A stretch of 64,000 bases of DNA from Heloderma charlesbogerti (GCA_026122225.1 JANEZZ010001642.1:310001-374000); one strand, 5' to 3'; positions 20,262-32,231 are shown, numbered from the stretch's first letter. Numbers and translations: made by a program. The notes: generated from the letters alone by a model not told the origin.

Positions 20262-23136
20262 ACACTCAGCTGTGGATGTGTCTGGTGGTGAAAAGAAAAT
20301 CCGATGCTGTAAAGAACAATATTTTTTAGGAACCTGGAATGTAAGATCAGTGAATCAAGGTAAGCTGGATGTGGTCAAACATGAGATGGCAAGATTGAAC
20401 ATCGACATCTTGGGAATCAGCAAACTAAAATGGACAAGCATGGGCAAATTTAATTCAGGTCACCAGTATATCTACTACTGTGGGCAAGAATCCCTTAGAA
20501 GAAATGGAGTAGCACTCATAGTCAATAAAAGTGTGGGAAAAGCAGTACTGGGGTACAATCTCAAAAACGATAGAATGATCTCAGTACGAATCCAAGGCAA
20601 ACCATTCAACATCACAGTAATTCAAGTCTATGCCCCAACCACTGAGGCCGAAGAAGCTGAGGTTGATCGGTTCTATGAAGACCTACAACACCTTCTAGAA
20701 CTAACACCAAAAACAGATGTCCTTTTCATCATAGGGGATTGGAATGCCAAAGTAGGAAGTCAAGAAATCACCGGGATAACAGGCAAGCATGGCCTTGGTA
20801 TACAGAATGAAGCAGGACAAAGGCTAATAGAGTTTTGCCAAGAGAACACGCTGATCATAGCAAACACTCTTTTCCAACAGCACAAGAGGCGACTCTACAC
20901 ATGGACATCACCAGGTGGTCAATATCGAAATCAGATCGGTTATGCACTTTGCAGCCAAAGATGGAGAAGCTCTATACAGTCAGTAAAAACAAGACCTGGA
21001 GCTGACTGTGGCTCAGATCATGAGCTTCTTATTGCAAAATTTTGGCTTTAATTGAAGAACGTAGGGAAAACCACTAAACCATTCAGGTATGACCTAAATC
21101 ATATCCCTTATGAATATACAGTGGAGGTGACGAACAGATTTAAGAGATTAGACCTGATAGACAGAGTGCCTGAGGAACTATGGACGGAGGTCCGTAACAT
21201 TGTTCAGGAGGCAGCAACTCAATCCATCCCAAAGAAAAAGAAATGCAAGAAAGCAAAGTGTCTGTCTGAGGAGGCTTTACAAGTAGCTGAGGAAAGAAGG
21301 GAAGTGAAAAGCAAGGGAGAAAGGGGAAGATATACCCAACTGAATGCAGAGTTCCAGAGAATAGCAAGGAGAGACAAGAAGGCCTTCTTAAATGAACAAT
21401 GCAAAGAAATCGAGGCAAACACTAGAATGGGAAAGACTAGAGATCTTTTCAAGAAAATCGGAGATCTCAAGGGAACATTTTGTGCAAAGAAAGGAATGAT
21501 AAAGGACAAAGAAGGCAGGGACCTAACAGAAGCAGATGAGATTAAGAAGAGGTGGAAAGAATACACAGAAGAGCTATACAGGAAAGATCTGAATGTCCCT
21601 GATAGCCATGATAGTGTGGTCACTGAACTTGAGCCGGACATGCTAGAGAGTGAAGTCAAGTGGGCCTTAGGAAGCATTAGTAACATGCTAGTGGAGATGA
21701 CAGTATTCCAGCTGAGCTATTTAAAATCCTAAAAGATGATGCTGTTAAAGTGCTGCACTCAATATGCCAACAACTTTGGAACTCTCAACAGTGGCCACAA
21801 GACTGGAAAAGGTCAGTTTACATTCCAGTTCGAAAGAAGGGCAATGCCAAAGAGTGTTCAAACTACCGTACAATTGCTCTCATTTCACATGCCAGCAAGG
21901 TTATGCTCAAAATCCTACAAGCTAGGCTTCAGCAGTATGTGAACCGAGGACTACCGGAAGTACAAGCTGGGTTCCGAAGAGGCAGAGGAACTAGAGATCA
22001 AATCGCCAACATTCGCTGGATCATGGAGAAAGCAAAAGAATTCCAGAAAAAAGTTTATTTCTGCTTCATTGACTACGCTAAAGCCTTTGATTGTGTGGAT
22101 CACAACAAACTGTAGCAAATTCTTAAAGATATGGGAGTACTAGACCACCTTACCTGTCTCCTGAGAAACCTGTACGCGGGTCAAGAAGCAACAGTAAGAA
22201 CCAGACATGGAACAACCGATTGGTTTAAAATTGAAAAGGAGCACGACAAGGCTGCATATTGTCGCCCTGCTTATTTAACTTATATGCAGAGTACATCATG
22301 AGAAACGTCGGGTTGGATGAATCACAAGTCGGAATTAAGATTGCTGGGAGAATTATCAACAACCTCAGATATGCAGATGATACCACCCTAATGGCAGAAA
22401 GCGAAGAGGATCTAAAGAGCCTCTTGTTGAGGGTGAAAGAGGAGAGTGCAACAGCTGGTTTGAAACTCAACATTAAAAAAACGAAGATCATGGCATCTGG
22501 CCCCATCACTTCCTGGCATATAGAAGGGGAAGAAATGGAAGCAGTGACAGATTTTATTTTCTTGGGCTCCAAGATCACCGCAGACAGTGACTGTAGCCAT
22601 GAAATTAAAAGACGCTGGCTCCTTGGGAGGAAAGCTATGGCAAACCCAGACAGCATAGTAAGAAGCAGAGACATCACCTTGCCGACAAAGGTCCGTCTAA
22701 TCGAAGCTATGGTTTTCCCAGTAGTAATGTATGGCTGCGAGAGCTGGACTATAAGGAAGGCTGAGCGCCGAAGAACTGATGCTTTCGAACTGTGGTGCTG
22801 GAGAAGACTCTGACGAGTCCCCTGGACTGCAAGGAGGTCAGATCAGTCAATCCTAAAGGAAATCAACTCTGACTGCTCATTGGAAGGACAGATACTGAAA
22901 CTGAAGCTCAAATATTTTGGCCACCTAATGCGAAGAGAAAACTCCCTGGAAAAGACCCTGATGCTGGGAAAGATTGAAGGCAAAAGGAGAAGGGGACAAC
23001 AGAGGATGAGATGGCTAGATAGCATCACTGATGCAATGAATATGGACTTGAGCACGCTCCGGGAGAGAGCGGAGGACAGGAAGGCCTGGCGTGCTATGGT
23101 CCATGGGGTCACGAAGAGTCGGACACGACTTAACGA
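20262..23136 (+). mobile_element. RTE-BovB LINE, copy B (nearly full-length, decayed)
   Basis: Starts at ACACTCAGCTGTGGATG directly after the palindromic element, so roughly the 5' UTR is missing, and ends GACACGACTTAACGAC without an (AAC)n tail. Order: endonuclease frame 20272-21051, linker and RT start 21052-21732, RT 21750-22115 and 22259-22813, C-terminal domain 22880-23136. Lesions seen: TAA at 21049-21051, a small deletion at about 21685, TAG for TGG at about 22112, a one-base loss near 22234 and TGA at 22811-22813. Confidence 0.93.
20272..21051 (+). pseudogene. BovB endonuclease domain, copy B
   Basis: This 259-codon frame encodes the apurinic-type endonuclease that nicks target DNA for target-primed reverse transcription. 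Visible signatures: LGTWNVRSVNQGKLDVVKHE near residue 20, LGISKLKWTSMG (usual E of SELKW changed to K) near 45, IQVYAPTTEAEEAEV near 120, FIIGDWNAKVGSQ near 150, and GSDHELLIAKFWL at the end. In copies D and F the motif is (S)ELKW; the change to SKLKW in this copy removes a residue that is normally metal-binding. The Asp-Trp-Asn and Ser-Asp-His motifs remain. The frame ends at a TAA shared with copy D rather than continuing into RT. Confidence 0.85.
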
Positions 23137-23139
23137 CAC

Positions 23140-23270
23140 ACCTTTATTTATGTATTCATTTATTGTAGAGACTTATACCCCTCCCCACCCACCCAGGGGA
23201 GCTTACAATTTCCCAAACACAATAACATTAATTAAAAGCATACCAAAATATACTGAAAAAGAAGAGTCAG
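23140..23270 (-). mobile_element. L2-type LINE 3' end fragment
   Basis: CCTTTATTTATGTATTCATT, ACTTATACCCCTCCCC and GGGGAGCTTACAATTTCCCA, then AT-rich AAATTAAAAGC-type sequence. Layout matches other inverted L2-type tails here. Confidence 0.5.
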
Positions 23271-23279
23271 AATGCTAAA

Positions 23280-23460
23280 GGAACTATCCAAGGTGCTTCG
23301 CAATGACTGGTTCTGACTGGCTTTGCACCTTGAATAGCTCCTTGGATAGAGTTCTGACTGGCTTCATACCCTGGACAGAGTTTTCACTAGCTTTGCACCT
23401 TGGATAGCTCCTTTAGAGTTCTGACTGGTTCTGACTGAAACCCGGAGCTGATTCATTGCC
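23280..23460. repeat. Short irregular tandem repeat
   Basis: Units with GTTCTGACTGG, CTTTGCACCTTG and ATAGCTCCTT recur three to four times. The right end (CTGACTGAAACCCGGAGC to CCACCAGCCTCC) reappears at 62255-62320, so part of it belongs to a dispersed repeat. Confidence 0.6.
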
Positions 23461-24035
23461 CCACTGACATCGGAGCCACCAGCCTCCGCTGATTAATCGT
23501 TAAAGTGATAAAAAGTACATGAGGCACCAGTACCCTAGTCATTCTTTTCTCCATCACAGTGCACATCAAGAGGAATTTAGATCCAAAAAATAAGTGATAA
23601 ATATCTACAGCTGCGTCACATAGAAGGTGTTAGCTGTGGAACCTCGTCTACACACATGCGCAGGTTAGTTTCACCAGTTATTCCCACTCTCTTAGGGCAA
23701 CGTGGGTGGATGAGAGATTAAAATGAGTACTCCTGGGCCAGGGAGTGAAAGCAATGGTTACAAACAGAGCTGTGGGCTCAAAGATGCTCCCTCCCTCTTC
23801 CTGTTTTGCTGCAAACAGAACAGGGTGAAGGGGAAAGCACAGCTGATGAACTTTGTGGCCAGGGCCAACCCAGTTTACCAGAGTGTCGTCAGCATTATGA
23901 TGTATGCTAAACGCCCCCATATCTGTCTGTGAGGTTAACCTTCTCCCACACATTCAGGAATGGGTTCCCCTTTATCCCCCCCGCCCCCATCACCATTACT
24001 GCAGCAACAACCCATCAATGTCTGACAGTGTGGGA
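23461..24035. other. BTBD19 intron: nothing recognised
   Basis: No conserved frame or repeat terminus seen. Confidence 0.4.
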
Positions 24036-24039
24036 ACAT

Positions 24040-24480
24040 TTCATTTCATTTATTTAACAAAATAATTTATACTCTGCCTTTTGCCAAAGGCAACTTACAG
24101 TCATAAAAATGTACAAATTACAAAAACTACAGATAGATAAAACTAGAGAGCATTGAATCAGAATCAGTTAAAGCACAATCAAACAGCAAGAAGTAAATTC
24201 AGGGCAGACCAAAATGCCTGGCAAAATAAAAATGTTTTTACAGACCACCTTAAAAACATAAGGGAGTGGGCCAATCAAACCTTGTGAGGGAAGGAGTTCC
24301 ACAATGTGGGTGCTGCAACCAAAAAGACCCTGCCCCAAGTCCCAGTTAAACATCCTCTGATGGCAACTGGAGTGGACGTGGAGCAAGTCCTCAGATAATT
24401 AACACAGTGGCTGAGCAGACTCATGTGGGAGGAGGTAGTCCTTCAAGTATCCCAAGTCATTTAGGGCATTATCGCCTTAA
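24040..24480 (-). mobile_element. L2-type LINE 3' region
   Basis: Tail TTTCATTTATTTAACAAAAT and ACTCTGCCTTTTGCCAAAGG, then a longer body (GGAGTTCCACAATGTGGGTG, CCCTGCCCCAAGTC) resembling the terminal part of L2-clade ORF2 and its UTR on the minus strand. Too decayed for a frame. Confidence 0.5.
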
Positions 24481-25152
24481 TCCCTTATTGGGACTTCTTG
24501 TATCAGGGCCTCTGTCTTGGGGAAGGGGAACATGGGTTGTTCCAGGATTAGCCGAGGGTTGTTTAACCTTCACATAACCAGTGCTGCCCAAGTTCGCACA
24601 ACATGACAAGCCATGGCACATGCACACTGTGGCTTACATATTCAAAATGACAGCCGGCACAGACCACAAAGCCCCATAGGTTAATTAACCCGAAGTGGCT
24701 TAGCATTACAGCTGAATCAGGTCAGTGAGACTGATTCTGCTGCTGACTGTGGAAACCTGTGTGCTTCCTGACAGCAGGGTGGATGGCTCCTGGTTTATAA
24801 AGGAAAAGGGAAATTTCCTATGCCCTGTCTTCTCTCATGACTTTAGCTGTTCCCGAGGTCATAGCAGGACCCCTAAGTCTCCCCCATCCCACCTTTCTCT
24901 CTTCAAGTTGGCAGCTGTAGCTATCTAGGGCAGTGGTGAGAAACAAAGCCTATCAGACTGGACTAAGGAAGAGAGCTGCCATGGCCCATGCGGGATAATC
25001 TCCCTTGCTCCATGTCTCTCTAGGCTGAATTAAACCCACAGTATGCACAAAGAGCGTGTCACTGGTCGGACAACCAAGCGTTAGTCAGTGACTGCTATAG
25101 AGCCCCCTTAATCATGAATTGACAACAGATGGGGGACTGGGGCACACAGTTA

Positions 25153-25156
<4 letters not shown>
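24481..25156. other. BTBD19 intron: nothing recognised
   Basis: No conserved frame; a faint inverted motif with CACAACATGACAAGCCATGG at about 24600 may be an old hAT-like MITE. Confidence 0.4.

Positions 25157-25201
<45 letters not shown>
25157..25201. repeat. (ATT)n microsatellite
   Basis: Fifteen uninterrupted ATT-type triplets; forms the 3' tail of the inverted L2 that follows. Confidence 0.95.
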
Positions 25202-26482
25202 TCTATACTGCCCAATAGCCAAAGCTCTCTCGGCGTTTTACAAAGATTAAAAACATTACAAATATAGTATACAGAGATTAAAAACCATTTGCATAAAAAA
25301 CACAAAAGAAACATATATCTAAAACAACTTCAAACAAACCATCTCATAAGCAAACAACCATAACCATAAGACATTCCAGGATTGATTAAAATGTATCATA
25401 TGCTGCCAAATGCCTGGGAGAAGAGAAAGGTCTTAACCTGGTGCCAAAAAGATAACAATGTTGGTGCCAGGCAGGCCTTGTCGGGGAGATCATTCCATAA
25501 TTTGGGGGCCATCACTGAGAAGGCCCTCTCTCTTGTCGCCAACATCCGAGTTTCCCTTGGTGTAGGCAGCTGGAAGAGGGCCTTAGATGTTGAGCATACT
25601 GTACAGGTAGGTTTGTGTCAGGAGAGGCGCTTCATCAGGTATTGTGGTCCCAAGCCGTGTAAAGCTTTATAGGTTAAAACCAGCACCTTGAATCAGGCTT
25701 GGAAATATGCAGGCAGCCAGTGCAAGTGGGCCAGAGTTGGTCTTATATGTTTGGACCTTCTGGTCCCTGTTATCAATCTGGCCACTGCATTTTGCAGGAG
25801 CTGCAGCTTCTGAACCATTTTCAAAGGTAGCCCCACATAGAGTTCATTGCAGTAATCTAACCTGGAGATTACCAGAGCATAGATAACTGAAGCCAGGTTA
25901 TCCCTGTTGAGATAGGGGCGTAGCTGGGCCACCAACTGAAGTTAGTAGAAGGCACTCTGTGTCACTGAGGCCACCTGAGCCTCAAGTGACAAAGATGGCT
26001 CAAATACAACCCCCAGGCTACGAACCTGCTCCTTCAGGGGGAGTGCAACCCCATTGAGAAGAGGTTGAGCACCCTCCAGCCGATCAGAAGAACTACCCAC
26101 CAACAGCATCTTAGTCTTGTCTCGATTGAGTTTCAGTTTATTAGCCCACTCCCTTGTCGCAGCCAGGCACCGATTTAGCACATCCACAGGCTCACCTGAA
26201 GAAGATGAAAAGGAGAAATAGAGCTGCGAGTCATCAGTGTACTGATGTCAATGCACCCCAAAACTCCAGATGACCACACTCAACAGTTTCATGTAGATGT
26301 TAAATAGCATGGAGGACAGAACTGACCCCTGTGGAACCCCATACTGGAGAATCCATGGGGCCAAGCAATATTCCCCAAGCACCACCTTCTGGAGCCAACC
26401 ATCCAAATTCTCCACAGACAGCTGGACAAGAGATTTGTGCCCCATGATGCCAGCTTTCAGGATACAGCTCTGCCAATCCTGC
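25202..26482 (-). mobile_element. L2-clade LINE, 3' half
   Basis: Minus-strand frames in order from the right: YGVPQGSVLSSMLFNIYM (26445-26248), NRCLAATREWANKLKLNRDK and GVALPLKEQVRSLGVVF (26187-25942), then SRLDYCNELYVGLPL and LQNAVARLITGT (25935-25693). This is the reverse transcriptase C-terminal part and tail of the L2 branch of the CR1 superfamily. The catalytic segment between the first two frames is broken. The right end is cut by the LTR at 26483. Confidence 0.82.
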
Positions 26483-26989
26483 TGTCAGGAGTGCCCTAGC
26501 TGCCTCTTGCAGTCCCCTCCAATACCCAACTCAGGACACAGACAACAAGGATTCTTTCCGAGGCTTTATTCCTTTATTACTTTATGACTCTTACAGATAC
26601 TAATCACTAACGACTAAGCAAGGAACAGCACTGGGGAAAGATAGCAGAGTAGCCTAAGCTCCAGGTAAGGCAGTTGGTCCCCGTTTGAAGGGGAACCACG
26701 GGAAGACTCTGAACTTATGGGCTATGGAGAGATCCTCCCTCTTTCCCTTGGGTCCTCGGGACACGACCATTGTTTGAGCGCCAAACGAGTGGAGTGTCTC
26801 CTTTCGGCGCCCTCCATCTTTCGTCGCTCCCTGCATCTGCGCCGAGCATCCAGCAAGCCCCCTCCAGCGGTCTCTCACTGCCAGGATCACTATCTATCCC
26901 CACTATCTATCTCCTCTCCCACGGATTGCTGTTCCTCCTCAGAATCAGAACTGCTCTGGGGCCCTATGGGCTCAGTTTCCACCCTGACA
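26483..26989 (-). mobile_element. LTR, family L, copy 2 (3' LTR)
   Basis: On the plus strand it runs from TGTCAGGAGTG to CCACCCTGACA. It matches copies 1 and 3 through CCGTTTGAAGGGGAACCA, CGGCGCCCTCCATCTTTCG and AACTGCTCTGGGGCC. On the minus strand the bases just before TGTCAGGG are GGATGAAGGGGG, a plausible polypurine tract. No matching 5-bp duplication exists, as expected if this is the 3' LTR of a longer provirus-like element whose internal part continues to the right. Confidence 0.72.
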
Positions 26990-27113
26990 CCCCCTTCATC
27001 CTGTTCCCCAGCCCTGGTTTCAGCTTCAGCTGCACCCTGTTTCAATTCCTGCCCCTATGTGGCTCTTCTGGGATTGTGTCCACAAGCTTTTACGCCTGAG
27101 TTCTTCAAATAGG
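26990..27113 (-). mobile_element. Internal remnant of LTR element L
   Basis: Read on the minus strand it stays open and in frame with the coding-like part of the adjacent LTR: ELKQGAAEAETRAGEQDEGG then VRVETEPI inside the LTR. The polypurine tract codes for the Glu-Gly-Gly part. Left of about 27113 the similarity ends. Confidence 0.5.
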
Positions 27114-27294
27114 CATCCTCACTGGAAGAGCCAATGTTCTATTTAAAAGAATCGAATGAATATAAGAATCACTAAATCTGGAATGAATCATGCTGTCAAA
27201 TTTGGTAGAAGATAGAAATACCTGGGTCCGTTGATCTCTGTCCAGCTTCGGATGATCAGTGGGGGAAACAAAGCATATTTTAATACAATAAATA

Positions 27295-28150
27295 GCGAAT
27301 ACCTTGGAAGACAGAAACAAAATTCAAAGTGATCTTGATAGATTGGAGCACTGGGCTGAAAACAACAGAATGAAATTTAATAGGGATAAATGCCAAGTTC
27401 TGCACCTAGGAAAAGGAAACCAAATGCACAGTTACAAGATGGGGGATACATGGCTCAACAACACTACAAGCGAGAAGGATCTTGGAATTGTTGTAGATCA
27501 CAAGCTGAATATGAGCCAACAATGTGATGTGGCTGCAAAAAAGGCCAATGCTATTTTGGGCTGCATTAATAGAAGCATAGCTTCCAAATCCTGGGAAGTA
27601 CTAGTTCCCCTCTACTCAGCACTTGTTAGGCCTCATCTGGAGTACTGTGTCCAGTTCTGGGCATCGCACTTTAAGAAGGATGCAGACAAGCTGGTGAGGG
27701 TTCAGAGGAGGGCAACAAAGATGATCCGGGGACTGGAAACAAAGCCCTATGGAGAGAGACTGAAAGAACTGGGCATGTTTAGCCTTGAGAAGAGAAGCCT
27801 GAGGGGAGATACGATAGCGCTCTTCAAGTACTTGAAAGGTTGTCACAGAGAGGAAGGCCAGGATCTCTTATCCATCATCCCAGAATGCAGGACATGGAAT
27901 AATGGGCTCAAGGTATGGAAGCCAGATTCTGGCTGAACATCAGGAAAAACTTCCTGTCTGTTAGAACAATATGACAGTGGAACCAATTTCCTAGGGAGGT
28001 GGTGGGCTCTCACACACTGGAGGCGTTCAAGACGAGGCTGGACAGCCATCTGTCAGGGATGCTCTGACTTGGATTCCTGCATTGAGCAGGGGTTGGACCC
28101 GATGGCCTTGTAGGCCCCTTCCAACCCTACTACTCTATGATTCTATGAAA
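27295..28150 (+). mobile_element. CR1 LINE, 3' part
   Basis: A 210-codon frame (27304-27936) shows the CR1 C-terminal reverse transcriptase pattern: WAENNRMKFNRDKCQVLHLG, KDLGIVVDHKLNMSQQC, VPLYSALVRPHLEYCVQFWA, RVQRRATKMIRGLE and GMFSLEKRSLRGD. After a frame break the C-terminus continues as LNIRKNFLSV-like and FKTRLDSHL-like remnants. It ends in the CR1-type 3' octamer, CTACTCTATGATTCTATGA at about 28130-28148. The 5' end is truncated near 27295; the catalytic YADD region lies further 5' and is absent. Confidence 0.9.
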
Positions 28151-29294
28151 TGAAGGGCATGGCCTATTTGTGCTCTTGAGGGCAAATAATTCCATATCTG
28201 CCAAGTATAGTTCCTGGCAGTTCCTAAGTGAGACAGGGAGCCATCCCTGTAGGAGACATGAGATTCACTGATGGAGTATGTACTGGGCTAGCTGTGTGTT
28301 AGGATTCTCCCACTTCAGGAATCATTGGAGGCTGGGTTGGGAGGGCTGGAAGCTATTCTCTGTCTTACTGGGGCTGATAATGTTGGAAAAACAAAGATAC
28401 TACTGTGTTCACATGTGGGTTGACTGATGTTTGCTGTTTACTGTGGTCATTTGGTGCCGTTATTGGAATCGTTACTTTTGAGCTGTGTGCTTGGCCATAT
28501 GGCGGGGCTGGTGTATCCTGCAAGCAACTGGCAAGATAATGTGGTTTGCCACAATCACATTGTTTTCAGACATTCACACTGCAACAGAAATTGTTTATTT
28601 CTTGCTGGCTGCACGTTTTACTCCTGCTAGCTCCCACCTGTAGCTTGTGCCCACTGAGCCTGGGATGTGTCTGACAGAACAGTTAGTGGTTCTATCCCCA
28701 TGGGATGCTATAGAGTGAGCAGGGTAAGACATCATCACTTCATATGGGGACTGATGCCTTGTTCAATCTTCTCCCCTCCCTGTATTTATGCCCTCAGAAT
28801 GACCTCAGCATTGAATCCACAGATGTTTCTATTACTCTGTAGGAACTAGATTAGATAGTTACCATTTAGATTTGCAGGTAGTGATATGAAGGGCAGATCC
28901 CACAGATGCATTTCTTGATCTGCTTGGGGTGACATTTGCAAGTTATGTTTTAGAGACAGCCTTGTTTGACCTTCCAAGTGTGTTCATGTGTGAAGCAAAC
29001 CATGATCTTGTTGCAGCCAACATTAATTCAGAAATAGGCCTGAGTTTTAAACCATATTTACATTACATCTGTTGATAATATCACATCATACATTGTGTTT
29101 AAGTAGACTTTATGAAGAAGACAGGTGAGATTAGCAAGGGAAGAGACCTCAGGTGCAGCGTTTCTCTCTCTCTCTCTCTCTCTCTCTCCCCGTCTCTCCT
29201 AACTGCTGATAAGGATTACAATTCCCACTTTACCCATAACATGAATTTAAAAGGTGAAAAAATCCACTCTTTTTTCATTCTTTGCCCCAGTCCA
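28151..29294. other. BTBD19 intron: nothing recognised except (TC)n
   Basis: No conserved frame. A (TC)n run of about 28 bases is at 29163-29190. Confidence 0.45.
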
Positions 29295-29430
29295 ACTGTA
29301 GTCCTATTGTGTTGGACTATAATTCCCATCATCCCTAGCCAGCACACCCAATGGCCATGCTCTTTGGGGATGATGGAATTGTCATCCAACACATCTAGAG
29401 GGCACCAGGTTGGGGAAGACTGCCTCACCC
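29295..29430. mobile_element. MITE family Q copy
   Basis: GTGTTGGACTATAATTCCCA / CATCATCCCTAGCCAGCA on the left mirrors GGGGATGATGGAATTGTCAT / CCAACACATCTAGAGG and CACCAGGTTGGGGAAGACTG on the right. Confidence 0.7.
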
Positions 29431-30964
29431 ATACTGATTGTGAGTTCAATGGAGTGCTTAATAAAGGCTACTAGAGGGTAACTAATCCCATTGCACTATG
29501 GCAAGTAGTTTACTTTCTGCTAGCAGACACACCCTGAACAAGGATAGGCAAAGACCTACTGTCCTTGTGGGGTTGAATGGTTTCTTTCAGTAGCTTGTGT
29601 TATCCAGTGCTAGTAGGCATTCCTTTGTTTATTTGGTATAAGTTCTGTTCAGAAGGAAAAGGATCATCTGGAGCATAAAAACTGCCATCTTGGATTAGAT
29701 CTATCTATCTGTCTGTCTGTCTGTCTGTCTGTCTATCAACTATCTGGTACTGCATCTGATTCTAGTAGTGGCCAATCAAATATGTATGGGAAGTTCTGCC
29801 CTGTTTTGGTCATTCTTGGAGCATATTTTCTCCAGCAGTAGCAGAATGCTGACAGAGTGGTATCTAGGGGGTTGTGCTACCGCATCTTTTATTGCAACAG
29901 CGTATCTGGTGTCACAGCGGCATACCTAGTACTCTGGCAGTGTAGCAGGCCATCTGCCATATCTTATTGTTGCTGAACCAGCAAATCCTCAGTAAAGGAT
30001 TGCATCCCAATGTGGTTTGGAGTGAAATCTTATGCATGTTTAGTTAGAAATAAGTATAGAAGATCAGAGCCTTGTTTAAAAAACAATTTCCAAGCAAAGC
30101 TTTCCACGTTTCTTGGATTACTTGTAAGTATATAAGAAAGTACAATTCTCAGTTAGTACATGAGTTCCTGATATTATTTACATTAAAAAAGAATGCACCA
30201 AAATCCTTAGCATACTAATTTAGCATGCCAAAACTGATGTTGATTATATAGATGTTTCCTAGGTATAATCATCTTTAAAAGTTAAGTGCAACTTTGAAAC
30301 TGTTCCATAAGTTTGTTATGTTGCTAACTAACTGAACAGAACAATGCATTTTTAGAAATGGAAAATGTTCATGGAAAAATATAGCAGTTGAAAAGTTTCC
30401 ACTCCAGAACACTAGCTGCACCCTACAGCCTACCAGAGCTAAGGGAAGGTCAACTCTTTGGATGGTCAGCTACATTTTTTGCCCAAATTGCATCATGCTT
30501 TTGGTGGACTGGCTGTTGTCTGGATAATTCATCATAAACACAAATGGCCATTTTGCACTCCTTTACTTAAGCTACAATATAGAAAAGGCTTGTGGTGGAA
30601 GGCAAATCATGTTTTGTGTTTGTAATGAGTAATTTCAGACTGTTGGGTCACCAGAAGCATGGTGCCCTGCAGGTAGGAATAGAAAAAGGGCCCAGTCTTG
30701 TACAGAATGGGCATGTGTACTGGCCCTTGAGTCCCAGCTCCTTCCTTTCTAGAAGGAGCCTCCTGTTTTCAGAACAGACCAGCTCGTATTTGATCCTGGG
30801 AAAGGATTCACTGCTTGTAGAGGCTTTCTCTAAACCCCCAGTTTACATCAATATCACCACTGGGGGAGTGAGAAGGACTTTTGATGGCATGTCTTGGGGT
30901 TGCTATGTTTAAAGCAGGGGTGGGGAACCTCTTTCAGCCTATAGGCTGAATTCCGTTTTGGAGA
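29431..30964. other. BTBD19 intron: nothing firm
   Basis: An ATCT/GTCT repeat is at about 29698-29738. A partial GCATGTTTAG..AAATAAG piece near 30030 belongs to the GCAATCCTAT MITE family. The 106-codon frame at 30592-30912 shows no known domain. Confidence 0.4.
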
Positions 30965-31215
30965 GGCTCTTGGGGGGCCACATGGCTTTTCACCAAAGCC
31001 TTTGTGGGCTAATTGAATCCCCTAAAGTTATGCACTGTTTTAACAGTTTTATTGTTTTAGATTTTCTAATCGGTACTAGCTTGTTTAATGGTTTAATATG
31101 CTTTTAGGTATTAAAATTATTTATTGTTTTATACTCTTTAAATTGACTTTATCTGTACGCTGCCCTGCGATCTTAATGATATAGGGCGGGATACAAATAA
31201 ATAATAATAATACAT
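30965..31215 (+). mobile_element. L2-type LINE 3' end, sense
   Basis: AT-rich 3' UTR with TTGTTTTAGATTTTCTAAT, GTACGCTGCCCTGCGATCTT and GGGCGGGATACAAATAAATA, ending in (AAT)n and (ACAT)n. Mirror layout of the inverted tails in this window. Confidence 0.6.
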
Positions 31216-31499
31216 ACATACATATATATAAATGCCAGTGGTGGGTGGGGCTAAAGGCAAAGGGGATGGGATTGAAAGCAAAAAAGCAGGGGGGTCAAAA
31301 ATACCAGCATATTGTAGCTGAAAGCTCTCACTGTCAGTAACTAAGCCTTATGAGAGGCATTTCAACCATTTAGAATCTTGAAAACACTGCATAAAAGCTA
31401 GGAAACTACCAAATGATCGGTAGTTGGGGGAAAGAGGGTTGGGCCAGGGGAAGGGGGCATGGCCATCTATGTAACCCAGAAAGACCAGATTTGGATCCC

Positions 31500-31570
31500 A
31501 GGAGGGCTGGATTTGGCCCTCGGGCCCGAGGTTTCCCACCTCTGGCCTGTGGGCCAAATCCAGCCCTCCC
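31500..31570. repeat. Hairpin, remnant of palindromic MITE
   Basis: GGGCTGGATTTGGCC and GGCCAAATCCAGCCC are exact inverses around a 35-base loop with CGGGCCCGAGG and CACCTCTGG. The related phrase GGGGTGGGGAACCTC occurs at 30925. Confidence 0.7.
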
Positions 31571-31754
31571 AAAAATGCAAAGCAAACTGCAGCCAACTCT
31601 GCCAGTCTCAACCCATGATCCTTTTCCATTCCTCCTGTACCCAGGCTCCAGCAGCTTCTCCTCAGTTTTACTGATGCCCTTCCAATCAGTCCTAACTCTG
31701 CTGTCTTCATGCACAGCCTTTTATCAATTTTTGTTCTCACTTTCTTTATGACAG

Positions 31755-31823
31755 GCAGCAGTGGCATATGGGCAAGTAGATTTGCAGATGCACTGTCTCG
31801 CTTTCATCGAGAACTGCACTCAG
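31755..31823 (+). CDS. BTBD19: BTBD19 exon (BACK region, first part)
   Basis: Sixty-nine bases encoding AAVAYGQVDLQMHCLAFIEN plus CTQ. The 3' splice site is TTCTTTATGACAG and the 5' splice site GTAAGC. The segment A..YG...LQ..C.AFIE is the first helical pair of the BACK-like region and aligns in order with BTBD19. A different frame of the same DNA is longer but has no family match, so an ORF caller would report the wrong frame here. Confidence 0.85.
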
Positions 31824-32230
31824 GTAAGCACAGGATCGGTCCAGAGGTTCCCCAATGCAAACGGCAGGCCAAGCCAGGCATCCACCATCCTAACTGCAGC
31901 CACTGCTGAATGGGTCAGGTCTCATGTTAAACCAGTGTGGCCCTCCTCCCTCCAAGACCATATTTGTTTATGGTGCTGTAATGGTAATTTATATTATCAT
32001 TATGGAATTCAAGGTGACATATATAGGGCTTCCAGGCAGTCTCCCTACCAAGCACTGATCAGACCTGCTTAATGTCAGCAAAGTTGCTGTATCATGTGCT
32101 ATCAGACCATGCCCTGGAGCCATGCTGGCAGCAAGATGGTTTGGTTATTTAGGGAACAGGACACCACCCATCCTCTAGATTTTGTCATCCAGAGAGCTTT
32201 GGCTATGGGGAGGTATAGAAATGCGATGAT

Positions 32231-32231
<1 letters not shown>

